The translations under genes and the position numbers were made by a program. Below, in pieces: positions 26,390 to 35,663 of a stretch of DNA of 64,000 bases (position 1 is the first letter of the stretch; each line of letters begins with the position of its first letter). This DNA is from Streptomyces cathayae (GTDB lineage: Bacteria > Actinomycetota > Actinomycetes > Streptomycetales > Streptomycetaceae): assembly GCF_029760955.1 (NCBI RefSeq), contig NZ_CP121682.1:744001-808000 (forward strand). The letters run 5' to 3'. The notes beneath the pieces were generated by a model. It ran no database searches and had not been told where the DNA came from. It saw only the letters and a list, made by a program, of their open reading frames with translations.

Positions 26390-26981
26390 GCTCGGCGGCC
26401 TCCAACGCCTTTCGCGCCCGGTTCGCCGCCGACCTGCGGCCGTACCGGCGAGCGCAGAACGACGTCAGTGCCTCCACCATGTCGCGCACGAGGTCGTCTT
26501 CGACTTCACCTTCGTCGAGGACCAGCAGGCGGCGCCCCGACGCGGACAGTGCGGCTTCTACGAGTTCGACGTTCATACGGCCCAGCCGGTCCTTGTGCTC
26601 GACCACCATGGTGGTCACCGCCAAATCGGCAAGCATGCGACGGGCCTTGGAGCGGGCGCCGTTCATGCCGGATGCGATCTCGGACTCAACCCGCACCACC
26701 TTGATGCCGGTCTTCGCCGCCCATGCCGACAGCCGAGCGACCTGGCGCTCCAGGTCAGCCTTCTGATCGCGGGAGGAGACACGGGCATGCAGCCCGAGGC
26801 CACCCACAGCTTCCCACGCGGTGTGGGCCTCGATGTTCACCAGGATCGTGCGTGGCCCGACCCGCTGAGCCGGTACCGGCAACGTCCCCTCACGGAACCA
26901 GCGATACGCGGTCTGCGGATGCACGCCCTGCGTCTTCGCCCATTCCGTCAGGTTCACACACTGCCAACGACACTCACCCAT
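26382..26981 (-). CDS. tnpA: TnpA serine recombinase (transposase) of the IS607 element
   Basis: A 199-residue IS607-type serine transposase. An N-terminal MerR-like helix-turn-helix (about residues 8-45, WAKTQGVHPQTAYRWFREG) is followed by the small serine-recombinase domain. The nucleophile lies in ARVSSRDQKADLERQ, and the catalytic Arg pair is in EHKDRLGR. It carries out strand exchange through a circular intermediate. The start lies about 45 nt inside the right element boundary. Length and motifs suggest an intact enzyme. Confidence 0.92.
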   Translation of the reverse strand: MGECRWQCVNLTEWAKTQGVHPQTAYRWFREGTLPVPAQRVGPRTILVNIEAHTAWEAVGGLGLHARVSSRDQKADLERQVARLSAWAAKTGIKVVRVESEIASGMNGARSKARRMLADLAVTTMVVEHKDRLGRMNVELVEAALSASGRRLLVLDEGEVEDDLVRDMVEALTSFCARRYGRRSAANRARKALEAAEHG

Positions 26982-27030
26982 ACATGGTTACGCACACTCA
27001 ACCACCCCCGAGAACCAGCAGTTGGTTACC

Positions 27031-27254
27031 CTCTCGACACCGCCGACCGGCGCGGGATGCTGCGCGAACAGCACGGACTGGGGCTGTGCAACATCACCAA
27101 GTGCTGCACCGAGGTCTGCCCCGCCGGCATCAAGATCACCGACAACGCGATCATCCCGATGAAGGAACGCGTCGTCGACCACCGCCATGACCCGCTCGGG
27201 CGTCTGATCCGCAGCCTACGCCGCCGCCCGGGACGTGGGGCCGGCGAGGACTGA
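27031..27254 (+). pseudogene. sdhB: sdhB 3' part, downstream of the element
   Basis: This continues SdhB in frame with 24213-24756: LDTADRRGMLREQHGLGLCN, then the second Fe-S Cys run ITKCCTEVCPAGIKITDN and a basic tail ending GAGED. Both halves retain all expected cysteines, so the gene would probably be restored by precise excision. As it stands, neither half can assemble the three-cluster subunit. Confidence 0.9.
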
Positions 27255-27403
27255 GCCATGCCCTGGCCGACGTCACGGTGTCGCCCCGGGCCGCCCATTC
27301 CTCGCCGGCCCCACGCCCTGCGCACCCTGCTGCCGGCCTGACCGCCTCCCGTCCGGGCGACCGCCCGCGCACCCCGGCACGCCGAGCGGTCAGGGTGTGT
27401 GTC

Positions 27404-28720
27404 TCACCGTGCCGGGCCGTCCGAGGGGATGCGCAGGGCGAGCAGGGCGACGTCGTCGTCGAACACCTGTCGGCTCCGGCTGATCAGAGCGTCGCACAGC
27501 TCCTCCAGCGGGGCCGTGGCCAGGCGGGCGGCCTGCTCGGCCAGCTCGGCCAGTCCCGTGTCGATGTCCTGGTCGCGGCGCTCGACCAGTCCGTCGGTGA
27601 ACAGCAGCAGGGTGCTGCCGGGCGGGAGGGGGAGTTCGTGGCTGAACCGGGGGACGGACGCCTCGATCCCCACCGGGATCCCGTGACGGGCGGGTGCCAG
27701 GTAGCGGGTGCCGCCGTCCGCGCCGACCAGCAGCGGCGGCAGATGCCCCGCGTTGCTCCAGCCGAACGTGTACCCCCCGCCCGCTCCACCGGTGCGCTCG
27801 ATGCGGCCGAACACCAGGGTGGCCGTCGGCGGATCCTCGAACATCGTCAGGGCGTGGTCCAGCCGGGACACGACCAGGGCGGGCGGCCCACCCCGGTCGA
27901 AGGCGAGCGCCCGCAGCATGTTGCGGATCTGCCCCATCAGCGGGGCGGCCTCCACGTCGTGGCCGGTCACGTCGCCCACCACGACACAGATGGCGCCGTC
28001 CGGCAGGGCCATGGCGTCGTACCAGTCCCCGCCCAGCCTGGGCAGCTCGGAGGCGGGCTCGTAGCGGGCGGCGGCCGTCAGCGGCGCAAGGTCGGGAAGT
28101 ACGGGCAGCATGCGGCGCTGGAAGTGCTCGGCGGCCCGTCTGAGCTGCTCGTACAGACGGGCGTTCTCGAGACTGACGCCCGCGGCACTGGCCAGGGCCG
28201 TCAGCAGGCCCTCGTCGTCGTCATCGAAAAGCGTGCCGTCCCTCTTGTCGGCGACGTAGAGGTCACCGTAGACCGTGCCGCGCACCATGAGCGGAACGCC
28301 CAGCAGAGTCCGCATGACCGGATGCCCGGGCGGAAAACCGGCTGCACGAGGATGCCCGGCCACATCCGCCACCCGCAACGGCTCCCGGTCGTCCACCATG
28401 GTGTGCAACAGGCCGTGGCCCTGCGGCAGACCCATCGCAGCGCACAGCCGCGGATCGTCGATGCCCACGGTGATCAGGTCGATGACCTTTCCGCTCTCGT
28501 CGAGCACGCCCAGCGCCCCATAGCGCGCGGCGACGAGGTCGGCGGCCGCTTCCACGATGCGGCGCAGCACAGTGCGGGTATCCATGTCGGTGCTGACCGC
28601 CCCGACCGCGTCCAGCAGGTGCCGCAACCGGTGCCGGTCCAGAACACGCTGCTGCGATCGCGCGACCATGCCGCCCCCGGTCCGGCCCCGCTCCCATCGC
28701 TGCCACGGGTTGTGCGCCAT
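27404..28720 (-). CDS. GAF-PP2C (SpoIIE/RsbU-type) serine phosphatase
   Basis: A 438-residue signalling phosphatase. A GAF sensor occupies about residues 35-185 (VEAAADLVAARYGALGVLDE, then LLGVPLMVRGTVYGDLYVAD). The PP2C/SpoIIE catalytic domain fills about 200-435. Metal-binding motifs are GGDWYDAMALPDG, VVGDVTGHDVEAA and LLLFTDGLVERRD, with DDDVALLAL near the end. It would dephosphorylate a STAS anti-sigma antagonist; the STAS protein at 21920 in the same island is a candidate partner. No kinase domain is fused, unlike many Streptomyces relatives. Confidence 0.92.
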   Translation of the reverse strand: MAHNPWQRWERGRTGGGMVARSQQRVLDRHRLRHLLDAVGAVSTDMDTRTVLRRIVEAAADLVAARYGALGVLDESGKVIDLITVGIDDPRLCAAMGLPQGHGLLHTMVDDREPLRVADVAGHPRAAGFPPGHPVMRTLLGVPLMVRGTVYGDLYVADKRDGTLFDDDDEGLLTALASAAGVSLENARLYEQLRRAAEHFQRRMLPVLPDLAPLTAAARYEPASELPRLGGDWYDAMALPDGAICVVVGDVTGHDVEAAPLMGQIRNMLRALAFDRGGPPALVVSRLDHALTMFEDPPTATLVFGRIERTGGAGGGYTFGWSNAGHLPPLLVGADGGTRYLAPARHGIPVGIEASVPRFSHELPLPPGSTLLLFTDGLVERRDQDIDTGLAELAEQAARLATAPLEELCDALISRSRQVFDDDVALLALRIPSDGPAR

Positions 28721-28833
28721 GGTGCTTCCTCCCGGCGCCGGGCGCCGTCATCAGGTCGCCCTGCCATGTCACACTACGCGCTCACCTGGCCGGAGGCAGG
28801 CCGCAGCTTCGTCAGCGGCCCGCACCAGGGAGC

Positions 28834-29408
28834 GGCTGGGGAGACGTGGTCATCTTCTCCGCGTGCACCGCCGCACGAATCGGCGAGGTCTCAGGCCGCC
28901 GCGTCGGAGACATCGACACCACCCAGTGGATCTGGACCGTGCGGCGTCAGATCACACCCGCGCCCGGCGGGCTGTCCGACAGGGGCGCCAAGGGCACACA
29001 GGCCCGCAAGGTTCCCATCGGCGGGGAGATCCGTCCCCTCGCCGCCCAGCGCATCCTGTCCGCCGGCCCCGACCCGGACGCCGCCTGTTCACCGGCCCGC
29101 GTGGCGGACGCATCTCCACCGCCGTCCTGCGCGACGCCACGCACTGGGACGACGTGGTCACCGGGCTCGGCCACGAGCACCTGCGCCGCCACGACCTCCG
29201 GGACACCGGACTGACCTGGTTCGCCGACACCGGAGTCCACATCCACGTCCTCCGCAGGATCGCCGGCCACGGATCACTGACCACCACCCAGCGCCACCTG
29301 CACCCGGACGTACACAAGATCACCGCTGCCGGGGCGGCGCTCTCCACCCACCTCAGCGTGCTGCGCGCGCCGCGCTCGCTCCCGAAACCGATCGTCGTGA
29401 CCTGCTGA
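28834..29408 (+). pseudogene. int: Tyrosine integrase remnant (pSAM2-like), frameshifted and lacking the catalytic Tyr
   Basis: Only the C-terminal catalytic part is recognisable: DVVIFSACTAARIGEVSGRR (first catalytic Arg), then WIWTVRRQITPAPGG. A single missing base near 29083 shifts the frame, after which RLFTGPRGGRISTAVLRDA continues. HDLRDT supplies the His-Arg box, and IAGHGSLTTTQRHLHPD ends it. In family members the last motif is QRYLHPD, so the nucleophilic Tyr is His here. It ends 100 nt from the 3' end of the intact tRNA-Pro, the place expected for a tRNA-targeting integrase. It cannot be active. Confidence 0.85.
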
Positions 29409-29453
29409 GGCCGGTCAAGGACGCCGGTCCCCAGCTGGTCCCCAACAATGATC

Positions 29454-29489
29454 AAGGGCCGGTTCCGGATTGCTCCGGAACCGGCCCTT
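29454..29489 (-). terminator. Stem-loop terminator after the second tRNA-Pro
   Basis: A perfect 15-bp stem AAGGGCCGGTTCCGG / CCGGAACCGGCCCTT encloses a 6-nt loop. It is 19 nt beyond the tRNA 3' end. Confidence 0.8.
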
Positions 29490-29507
29490 GCCTGCGACTG
29501 TCTCCAG

Positions 29508-29581
<74 letters not shown>

Positions 29582-29713
29582 ATGCCCGTCTGACCTGGGG
29601 ATTCCCCCGGATCAACGTGCACGGAAACAATACCGCACTCGGGAGGGTGATCGCGCACCCGTTTGCACGGCGGGGCTTGACCTGAAGTTTGGTCGAGGTT
29701 GCACGATCGCCGT

Positions 29714-30112
29714 ATGACGATCACCGAGGAACACACACGTTCTTACGGGTTCGCGGATCTGCCGGGGCTGATGGGCCTGGTGACCGGCGGCGAGAAGCAC
29801 GGACCGGCCGCCACCTCCACACTGGACGTGCTGTGGGTGCTCCACGACCGGGTGCTGCGCGTCTCGCCGGAGCGGGCGGCCGCGCTGCGGCGGGCCACCG
29901 GTACGGACGTGGTCCTCGTCGAGCCGTACCTGGCGGGCACGTCGACCGCGTCGGCCGACGACGCGTTGGCCGACGTGCCGCACCGGGTGCTGGGGCTGGG
30001 CGTGGGGCGACGGGAGCTGCGACGGTACGGGCAGCTCGAGGAGCATGTCGCCGCGCACGGTCTCGACGCCGCCTCGCTCCGGCAGCGGATCGCGGGCTTC
30101 GTCGCGGGCTGA
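29714..30112 (+). CDS. Hypothetical protein
   Basis: A 132-residue soluble protein that I do not recognise. It contains ATSTLDVLWVLHDRVLRVSP and VVLVEPYLAGTSTASADDAL, and has no signal peptide, membrane segment or known motif. Codon bias is strongly Streptomyces-like. The ATG lies about 130 nt from the tRNA 5' end and is the first backbone gene beyond the island. It converges with the YjbR gene. Confidence 0.7.
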   Translation: MTITEEHTRSYGFADLPGLMGLVTGGEKHGPAATSTLDVLWVLHDRVLRVSPERAAALRRATGTDVVLVEPYLAGTSTASADDALADVPHRVLGLGVGRRELRRYGQLEEHVAAHGLDAASLRQRIAGFVAG

Positions 30113-30134
30113 ACGAACGGCGACGCCCGTCGGT

Positions 30135-30494
30135 TCAGCCCATGGACGGCAGCCCCAGCCGGGGGTGTTCCTCGAGCAGCCGGGGCGGGGCCGCCTGGCG
30201 CCAGGAGTCGGCGAGGACGTCGCGCAGTTCGTCCTCGCCGTCGAGGGCGGTGAGGCGGACCCTGACCCAGGCGGACTGCGCCTCGTGGTCCGCGATCCAG
30301 AACTTCTCCGGTTCGGCGAGGGCCAGTTCGTCGCGCTCCTCCTTGGGGCAGCGCACGGCGATGGAGGTCTCGTCCTCGGGCAGGGTGGCGAACATCTTTC
30401 CCGCGACCCGGAACGTGGGCATGCTCCAGGCGATCTTCTCCGTGGTGTCCGGCAGGGACAGGGCGATCCGTCGTACGTCTTCGGCATCCGGCAT
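30135..30494 (-). CDS. MmcQ/YjbR-family protein
   Basis: A 119-residue protein of the MmcQ/YjbR (DUF419) fold, described as DNA-binding-like but of unknown role. The typical start VRRIALSLPDTTEKIAWSMP is followed by VAGKMFATL and KFWIADHEAQSAWVRVRL. I take the ATG at 30494; upstream in-frame codons are not family-like. Confidence 0.88.
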   Translation of the reverse strand: MPDAEDVRRIALSLPDTTEKIAWSMPTFRVAGKMFATLPEDETSIAVRCPKEERDELALAEPEKFWIADHEAQSAWVRVRLTALDGEDELRDVLADSWRQAAPPRLLEEHPRLGLPSMG

Positions 30495-30550
30495 GGCAGG
30501 CACCGTAGCGGCTGCCACTGACAACCGGTCACGGGACGGGGGCCGGCTGC

Positions 30551-31456
30551 CTACGGTGCTGCGGCGGCCTCGCTCAGCGCGTCCAGTACGGGCCGGATCA
30601 GCGGGTGTTCCTCGGCTCCCCGGCGTACGGCGGCGAAGACCCGGCGGGTGGGTGCCACACCGTCGACGGGGCGGACGACGACGCCCGTCAGGTCCGTGCC
30701 GCGCAGCGCCGAGCGCGGGACCAGGGCGACCCCCACGTCCGCCGAGGCCAGCGCCACCACCGCGCGGAAGTCGTCCGAAGTGTGCTCGAGGCGGGGCTGG
30801 AATCCGGCGTTCTCGCAGGCCAGGACGATTACGTCATGGCAGGGGTTGCCGGGGTAGGGGCCGATCCACGGGTCCTTGGCCAGCTCGGCGAGCGGCACCT
30901 CGGGCAGGTCGGCCAGCCGGTGGGTGACGGGGACGACCGCGTCGAAGGGCTCCGCGTACAGCGGCACGTGGGTCAGCCGCGGGTCGCCGGCGGACGGCGC
31001 TCCCCGGTACTCCACGGCCACGGCGACGTCGATCTGCCGGTCCAGCAGCATCGGCAGGCTGGCGTCGCCCTCGGCGTCCTGGACGTGGATGCGGATACCC
31101 GGTGCCGTGGCGGCGAGGCGGACCAGGGCGGGCACGACGACCTGGGCGATCCCGGTCGCGAAGGAGGCCACGGTGAGGGTGCCGGCCGCGCCCGAACTGT
31201 AGGCGGCGAGTTCGGCCGCGGCCCGCTCCAGCTGGGCGAGGACCGCATGGGTGTGGTCGAGCAGGATTTCGCCGGCCGGTGTCAGCCGTACCCCCTTGGC
31301 GCTGCGCTCCACCAGCCGGTGGCCGGTCTCCTGCTCCAGCGCGGTGAGTTGCTGGGACACGGCCGAGGGGGTCAGGTACAGCGCGGCGGCCGCCGCCGTG
31401 ACCGTACGGTGGTCGGCCACCGCACGCAGGATGTGGAGCCGCCGTGCCTCGATCAT
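30551..31456 (-). CDS. LysR-family transcriptional regulator
   Basis: A 301-residue regulator. A winged helix lies at about residues 1-60 (HRTVTAAAAALYLTPSAVSQ, then LEQETGHRLVERS). A periplasmic-binding-type effector domain begins at GTLTVASFATGIAQVVVPAL. It follows kbl in the same direction with a 62-nt gap and may control the threonine-degradation genes; effector and target are inferred. Confidence 0.9.
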   Translation of the reverse strand: MIEARRLHILRAVADHRTVTAAAAALYLTPSAVSQQLTALEQETGHRLVERSAKGVRLTPAGEILLDHTHAVLAQLERAAAELAAYSSGAAGTLTVASFATGIAQVVVPALVRLAATAPGIRIHVQDAEGDASLPMLLDRQIDVAVAVEYRGAPSAGDPRLTHVPLYAEPFDAVVPVTHRLADLPEVPLAELAKDPWIGPYPGNPCHDVIVLACENAGFQPRLEHTSDDFRAVVALASADVGVALVPRSALRGTDLTGVVVRPVDGVAPTRRVFAAVRRGAEEHPLIRPVLDALSEAAAAP

Positions 31457-31518
31457 GAGACCGGATTCTCTCAGACTCCCCCGGGCCGGACCCCCGCGAA
31501 CGCCGCCGCGCGCTCCGC

Positions 31519-32718
31519 TCAGGCGTCGAGCTCCGCCCGCGCCGCCACGAAGGCGTCCACCGCGCGGTTCACGTCCTCGGTGGAGTGGGCCGCGGACAGC
31601 TGGACCCTGATCCGGGCCTGTCCCTCGGGCACCACGGGGTAGGAGAAGCCGATCACGTACACACCGCGTTCCAGCAGCAGCTCCGCCAGGCGTCCCGCGC
31701 GGGACGCGTCGCCGATCATCACCGGGGCGATGGGGTGGTCGCCGGGGAGGAGGTCGAAGCCCTCGGCGGTCATCCGGCGGCGGAACAGGGCGGTGTTCTC
31801 GCCCAGCCGGACCCTCAGGTCGTCCGCGGACTCCAGCAGGTCGAGGACCTTCAGCGAGGCCGCCGCGATGACCGGGGCGAGGGTGTTCGAGAACAGGTAC
31901 GGCCGGGAGCGCTGGCGCAGCAGGGCGACGATCTCCGCGCGGGCGGCGACATAGCCGCCGGAGGCACCGCCGAGCGCCTTGCCGAGGGTGCCGGTGAGGA
32001 TGTCGACGCGGTCCATGACGCCGTGCAGTTCGGGGGTGCCGCGCCCGCCGGACCCGACGAAGCCCACGGCGTGCGAGTCGTCGACCATGACCATGGCGTC
32101 GTGGCGGTCGGCGAGGTCGCAGATCTCGTCCAGCGGCGCGACGTGGCCGTCCATGGAGAAGACGCCGTCGGTGACGATCAGCTTGCGCCGCGCCCCGCCC
32201 TCGGTGGCCTCCTTCAACTGGCGCTCCAGGTCGGCCATGTCACGGTTGGCGTAGCGGAAGCGGCGGGCCTTGGACAGCCGGATGCCGTCGATGATCGACG
32301 CGTGGTTGAGCGCGTCGGAGATCACCGCGTCGTCCGGGCCGAGCAGTGTCTCGAACACGCCGCCGTTGGCGTCGAAGCAGGACGAGTAGAGGATCGTGTC
32401 CTCCTGGCCGAGGAACGCCGACAGCCGGGCCTCCAGCTCCTTGTGCACCTCCTGCGTGCCGCAGATGAAGCGCACCGAGGCCATGCCGTAGCCCCAGCGG
32501 TCGAGGGCCTCGTGGGCGGCGGCGAGCACCTCGGGGTGGTCGGCGAGGCCGAGGTAGTTGTTGGCGCAGAAGTTGAGGACCTCACCGGGCCGGCCGCCCG
32601 CGGTGACGTTCACGGTGGCGGACTGCGGGGTGCCGATCACCCGCTCGGGCTTGTGCAGTCCGGCGGCGCGGATCTCGTCGAGGGTGGTGCGGAGGTCGTC
32701 GCGCACGGAGTCGAACAT
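31519..32718 (-). CDS. kbl: Glycine C-acetyltransferase (2-amino-3-ketobutyrate CoA ligase)
   Basis: A PLP enzyme of 399 residues that splits 2-amino-3-ketobutyrate with CoA into glycine and acetyl-CoA. Motifs are [59 protein letters not shown] and the PLP-binding Lys in [16 protein letters not shown]. It is directly downstream of tdh (118 nt), giving the two-step threonine-to-glycine route. Confidence 0.95.
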   Translation of the reverse strand: MFDSVRDDLRTTLDEIRAAGLHKPERVIGTPQSATVNVTAGGRPGEVLNFCANNYLGLADHPEVLAAAHEALDRWGYGMASVRFICGTQEVHKELEARLSAFLGQEDTILYSSCFDANGGVFETLLGPDDAVISDALNHASIIDGIRLSKARRFRYANRDMADLERQLKEATEGGARRKLIVTDGVFSMDGHVAPLDEICDLADRHDAMVMVDDSHAVGFVGSGGRGTPELHGVMDRVDILTGTLGKALGGASGGYVAARAEIVALLRQRSRPYLFSNTLAPVIAAASLKVLDLLESADDLRVRLGENTALFRRRMTAEGFDLLPGDHPIAPVMIGDASRAGRLAELLLERGVYVIGFSYPVVPEGQARIRVQLSAAHSTEDVNRAVDAFVAARAELDA

Positions 32719-32836
32719 GGGAAGGCTCCTGGTGGATGAAGGTGCTCGCGGATGAGGGGGATGCCGAGGAAGGCCCCGGGCGGGTGCGCCCGGCGCGGGG
32801 TGCCTGGACGGAGGTGCCGGGACGGAGCTGCCGGGG

Positions 32837-33871
32837 TCAGGACGTCCAGTCGAGGATGATCTTGCCGCCGCGGCCGCTCGCCGCGTCCTCGAACGCCGCC
32901 TCGAAGTCGCGGTGGGAGTACCGGCCGGTGATCACGGGGGCGAGGTCGAGGCCGCCCTCCAGCAGCACCGACATGGCGTACCAGGTCTCGAACATCTCCC
33001 GGCCGTAGATGCCCTTGAGGGTGATCATCGAGGTGACGATCCGGGCCCAGTCGACCGGGAACTCCTCGGCCGGCAGGCCCAGCATCGCGATCCGGCCGCC
33101 GTGGGTCATGTTGGCGATCATGTCCCGCATCGCCTCGGGGCGGCCGGACATCTCCAGGCCGACGTCGAATCCCTCGCGCAGGCCGAGGATCTGCTGCCCG
33201 TCGGCGATGGCCGACTCCCCCACGTTCAGCGCCAGGCTCACGCCGATCTTGCGGGCGAGTTCCAGACGCTCCTCACTGATGTCGGTGATCATGACATGGC
33301 GGGCTCCGGCGTGCCGGGCCACGGCGGCGGCCATCAGGCCGATCGGTCCGGCGCCGGTGATCAGGACGTCCTCCCCGACGAGCGGGAAGGACAGGGCGGT
33401 GTGCACGGCGTTGCCGAACGGGTCGAAGATCGCGGCGACGTCGAGGTCGACGGGCACGCGGTGCACCCAGACGTTGGTCGCGGGCAGCACGACGTACTCG
33501 GCGAACGCGCCGTCGCGACCGACGCCGAGCCCGACGGTGGCGCGGCACAGGTGCCGTCGTCCGGCCAGGCAGTTGCGGCACTTGCCGCACACGAGGTGGC
33601 CCTCGCCGCTGACCCGGTCGCCGGTCTTGATCTCGTCGACGTCCCGGCCCGTCTCGACGACCTCGCCGACGAATTCGTGCCCGAGGACCAGCGGAGCGCT
33701 GATCGTCTGGCGGGCCCAGCCGTCCCAGGACCGGATGTGCAGGTCGGTGCCGCAGATACCGGTGCGCAGCACCTTGATCAGTACGTCCCCGGGCCCGACG
33801 GCCGGCTCGGGAACGTCCGCGAGCCACAGCCCGGGTTCGGCCTTCTCCTTGACGAGCGCCTTCAACGCCAT
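32837..33871 (-). CDS. tdh: L-threonine 3-dehydrogenase
   Basis: A 344-residue zinc medium-chain dehydrogenase that oxidises L-threonine to 2-amino-3-ketobutyrate with NAD. The catalytic zinc ligands are seen in [16 protein letters not shown] and [11 protein letters not shown]. The structural zinc loop is [15 protein letters not shown], and the nucleotide loop is [21 protein letters not shown] use the ATG at 33871, since the upstream extension is not conserved in type. It pairs with kbl. Confidence 0.95.
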   Translation of the reverse strand: MALKALVKEKAEPGLWLADVPEPAVGPGDVLIKVLRTGICGTDLHIRSWDGWARQTISAPLVLGHEFVGEVVETGRDVDEIKTGDRVSGEGHLVCGKCRNCLAGRRHLCRATVGLGVGRDGAFAEYVVLPATNVWVHRVPVDLDVAAIFDPFGNAVHTALSFPLVGEDVLITGAGPIGLMAAAVARHAGARHVMITDISEERLELARKIGVSLALNVGESAIADGQQILGLREGFDVGLEMSGRPEAMRDMIANMTHGGRIAMLGLPAEEFPVDWARIVTSMITLKGIYGREMFETWYAMSVLLEGGLDLAPVITGRYSHRDFEAAFEDAASGRGGKIILDWTS

Positions 33872-34058
33872 GGCTCCTGAGGGTGAGTCCCGGCTCCCGG
33901 GCACGCCGGAGCAGCCCAGGCCGGGAAGCGGAGTGGATTCGCACTGCAATCTGCCGTACGCCACCCTCACCGGTCCATCGAGGATTTCTTAAGCGGGGCC
34001 ACAGCTTTCCTTCACGCCGTCACCCCATCGGCCCCGCCCTCGCCGCCGGGCCGCGGGC

Positions 34059-34634
34059 TCACCACACCGGTCTGTCGCTCTCCCCGCGGTCGAGCCGTAC
34101 GACGAGATCCGCGGCCTGTTCCTTGATGGCGGTGAGCCCCGCCTGTCCCCAGGCCCGTGGCTGGATGTCGGAGACCGACACGGTGCCCAGCACCATGCCG
34201 GTGCTGTCGATGAGCGGGGCGCCCAGGTAGGAGCGCACCCCGAACTCGTCCACGACCGGATTGCCCGCGAACCGCGGATAGTCGCTCACGTCCCCCAGGG
34301 CCAGTGCCTTGCGCCGGGCCACCACATGGGGGCAGAAGCCGTGGTCGCGGGGCAGTGTCCGGCCCAGCAGGGCGCCGGTGCCGTCGCCGCGGACGACGGG
34401 CGCGACCGCCGGGGCGTGCAGACCGGCGAAGAACTGCCCTTCCTCCCCCAGGAAGTTGACCATGGCGTACGCCGCCCCGGTGAGTTCGGAGAGTCCGTAC
34501 GCGAAGGCGTCGAGCAGGGGCTCGGGGCGTTCGCCCAGACCCAGCCGGCGCAGCCGCAGGGTGCGGGCCGGCGCCTCCTTGTCCTCGGGGGTGAGCAGCA
34601 GACGACCGGCCGGGCGGGGCGGGTCGTAGCTCAT
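34059..34634 (-). CDS. GAF-domain protein of the conservon
   Basis: A 191-residue GAF protein filling about residues 25-175 (FAYGLSELTGAAYAMVNFLG, then RSYLGAPLIDSTGMVLGTVS, ending in a DLVVRLDRG helix). It lies 60 nt after the GTPase gene on the same strand and looks like the fifth member of the conservon operon, where other conservons carry a cytochrome P450 or nothing. A Cys-His pair in HGFCPHVVARRKAL might bind a cofactor; that is speculation. Confidence 0.85.
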   Translation of the reverse strand: MSYDPPRPAGRLLLTPEDKEAPARTLRLRRLGLGERPEPLLDAFAYGLSELTGAAYAMVNFLGEEGQFFAGLHAPAVAPVVRGDGTGALLGRTLPRDHGFCPHVVARRKALALGDVSDYPRFAGNPVVDEFGVRSYLGAPLIDSTGMVLGTVSVSDIQPRAWGQAGLTAIKEQAADLVVRLDRGESDRPVW

Positions 34635-34694
34635 GGGCGGGCTCCCTGGGTGTGGGCAGAACGCATGGATGGGCTCCGTGACGGTGTGCGGGGA

Positions 34695-35312
34695 TCACAT
34701 GTGGGCGCCATACCCCGTGGCGGGGGCCGGGGCGTGGGCGAGGAGGTGGCGTACCAGGGTCAGCAGGGTCCGGACGCCCGAACTGGAGATCCGGGCGTCG
34801 CAGCACACGACGGGGATCTCGTCGGTCAGGTCCAGGGCGGCGCGCACCTCCTGGGGGTCGTAGCGGAAGGCTCCGTCGAACTCGTTGACGGCGATGACGA
34901 AGTCGAGGCCACGCTGCTCGAAGAAGTCGACGGCGGCGAAGCACTCCTCCAGGCGCCGGGTGTCGGCGATGACGACCGCGCCGAGGGCGCCCTCGCAGAG
35001 CTCGTCCCACATGAACCAGAACCGCTCCTGGCCCGGTGTGCCGAACAGGTACAGCACATGCTCCGGGTCCAGGGTGATACGGCCGAAGTCCATCGCCACG
35101 GTCGTCTCGACCTTGTTCTCGATTCCGTCGAGCCGGTCGGTGGCGGCACTGACCGTGGTGAGCAGTTCCTCCGTGCTGAGCGGCGCGATCTCGCTGACCG
35201 CGCCGACGAAGGTGGTCTTGCCCACGCCGAAGCCGCCCGCCACGAGGATCTTGAGCGCGGTGGGGAACGGGTCGGTGCCGGTGCCGCGGTCAGAGCTGTC
35301 GTCGTAGTCCAT
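34695..35312 (-). CDS. cvnD: Conservon GTP-binding protein (CvnD type)
   Basis: A 205-residue small GTPase of the Streptomyces conservon family. The P-loop is AGGFGVGKTTFVGAVSE, switch II is GTPGQERFWFMW, and the base-recognition motif is VNEFDGAF. It would cycle between CvnC and the membrane kinase-like CvnA in the G-protein-like relay described for conservons. It overlaps the cvnC 3' end by 23 nt. Confidence 0.95.
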   Translation of the reverse strand: MDYDDSSDRGTGTDPFPTALKILVAGGFGVGKTTFVGAVSEIAPLSTEELLTTVSAATDRLDGIENKVETTVAMDFGRITLDPEHVLYLFGTPGQERFWFMWDELCEGALGAVVIADTRRLEECFAAVDFFEQRGLDFVIAVNEFDGAFRYDPQEVRAALDLTDEIPVVCCDARISSSGVRTLLTLVRHLLAHAPAPATGYGAHM

Positions 35313-35661
35313 CGAGCACTGCCTCCAGAAGGGCCCGGTCCGTCGGGTTGTGGGCGAACACGGGGGGCTTGGTGGTGAGCCCCCCGCAGTCGACGAGGTC
35401 CGCCAGCAGCACCTTGGTGACGGCCACCGGCAGCTTGAGATGGGCGGCGACCTCGGCGACCGGGAGGGGCGCGCGGCACAGGTCGAGCGCCTGCGCGTGC
35501 TCGGGTCCGAGGTAGCCGAAAGGGGTGGCCCCGGTGGCCATCACCTGTGACATCAGGTCGAGTTCGACGGTGGGGCGGGTCCGGCCGTCGCTGACGGTGA
35601 AGGGGCGCACCAGCCGCCCGGCCGCGTCGTCCAGCCAGGGGCCGTCGCCGGCCGTCGCCAC
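35290..35661 (-). CDS. cvnC: Conservon DUF742 protein (CvnC type)
   Basis: A 123-residue DUF742 protein: DDAAGRLVRPFTVSDGRTRP, then LCRAPLPVAEVAAHLKLPVA and VTKVLLADLVDCGGL, a winged-helix-like end. GTG at 35661 has GAGG 8 nt upstream and starts 2 nt after the cvnB stop. A much longer frame extends upstream but starts without any start codon near the true N-terminus and only shadows cvnA. Confidence 0.92.
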   Translation of the reverse strand: MATAGDGPWLDDAAGRLVRPFTVSDGRTRPTVELDLMSQVMATGATPFGYLGPEHAQALDLCRAPLPVAEVAAHLKLPVAVTKVLLADLVDCGGLTTKPPVFAHNPTDRALLEAVLDGLRRQL

Positions 35662-35663
35662 GT

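Larger units (their letters stand above)
24755..27030 (-). mobile_element. IS607-family element with tnpA and tnpB, inserted in sdhB
   Basis: A 2.27-kb element encoding a serine recombinase (26382-26981) and TnpB (24761-26389). The boundaries are defined by the reconstructed sdhB frame. The dinucleotide CC (GG on the other strand) is present at both junctions, 24755-24756 and 27029-27030, and removing the element leaves sdhB in frame. There is no longer target duplication and no terminal inverted repeat, as established for IS607, which integrates at GG-type dinucleotides. Both genes look intact, so the element may still be mobile. Confidence 0.88.

Noticed and set aside
26010..27254. 414-codon plus-strand gene ending in an Fe-S motif
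   Set aside because: Only the last 75 codons are real (the sdhB 3' part); the rest reads through the transposable element antisense to tnpA and tnpB.
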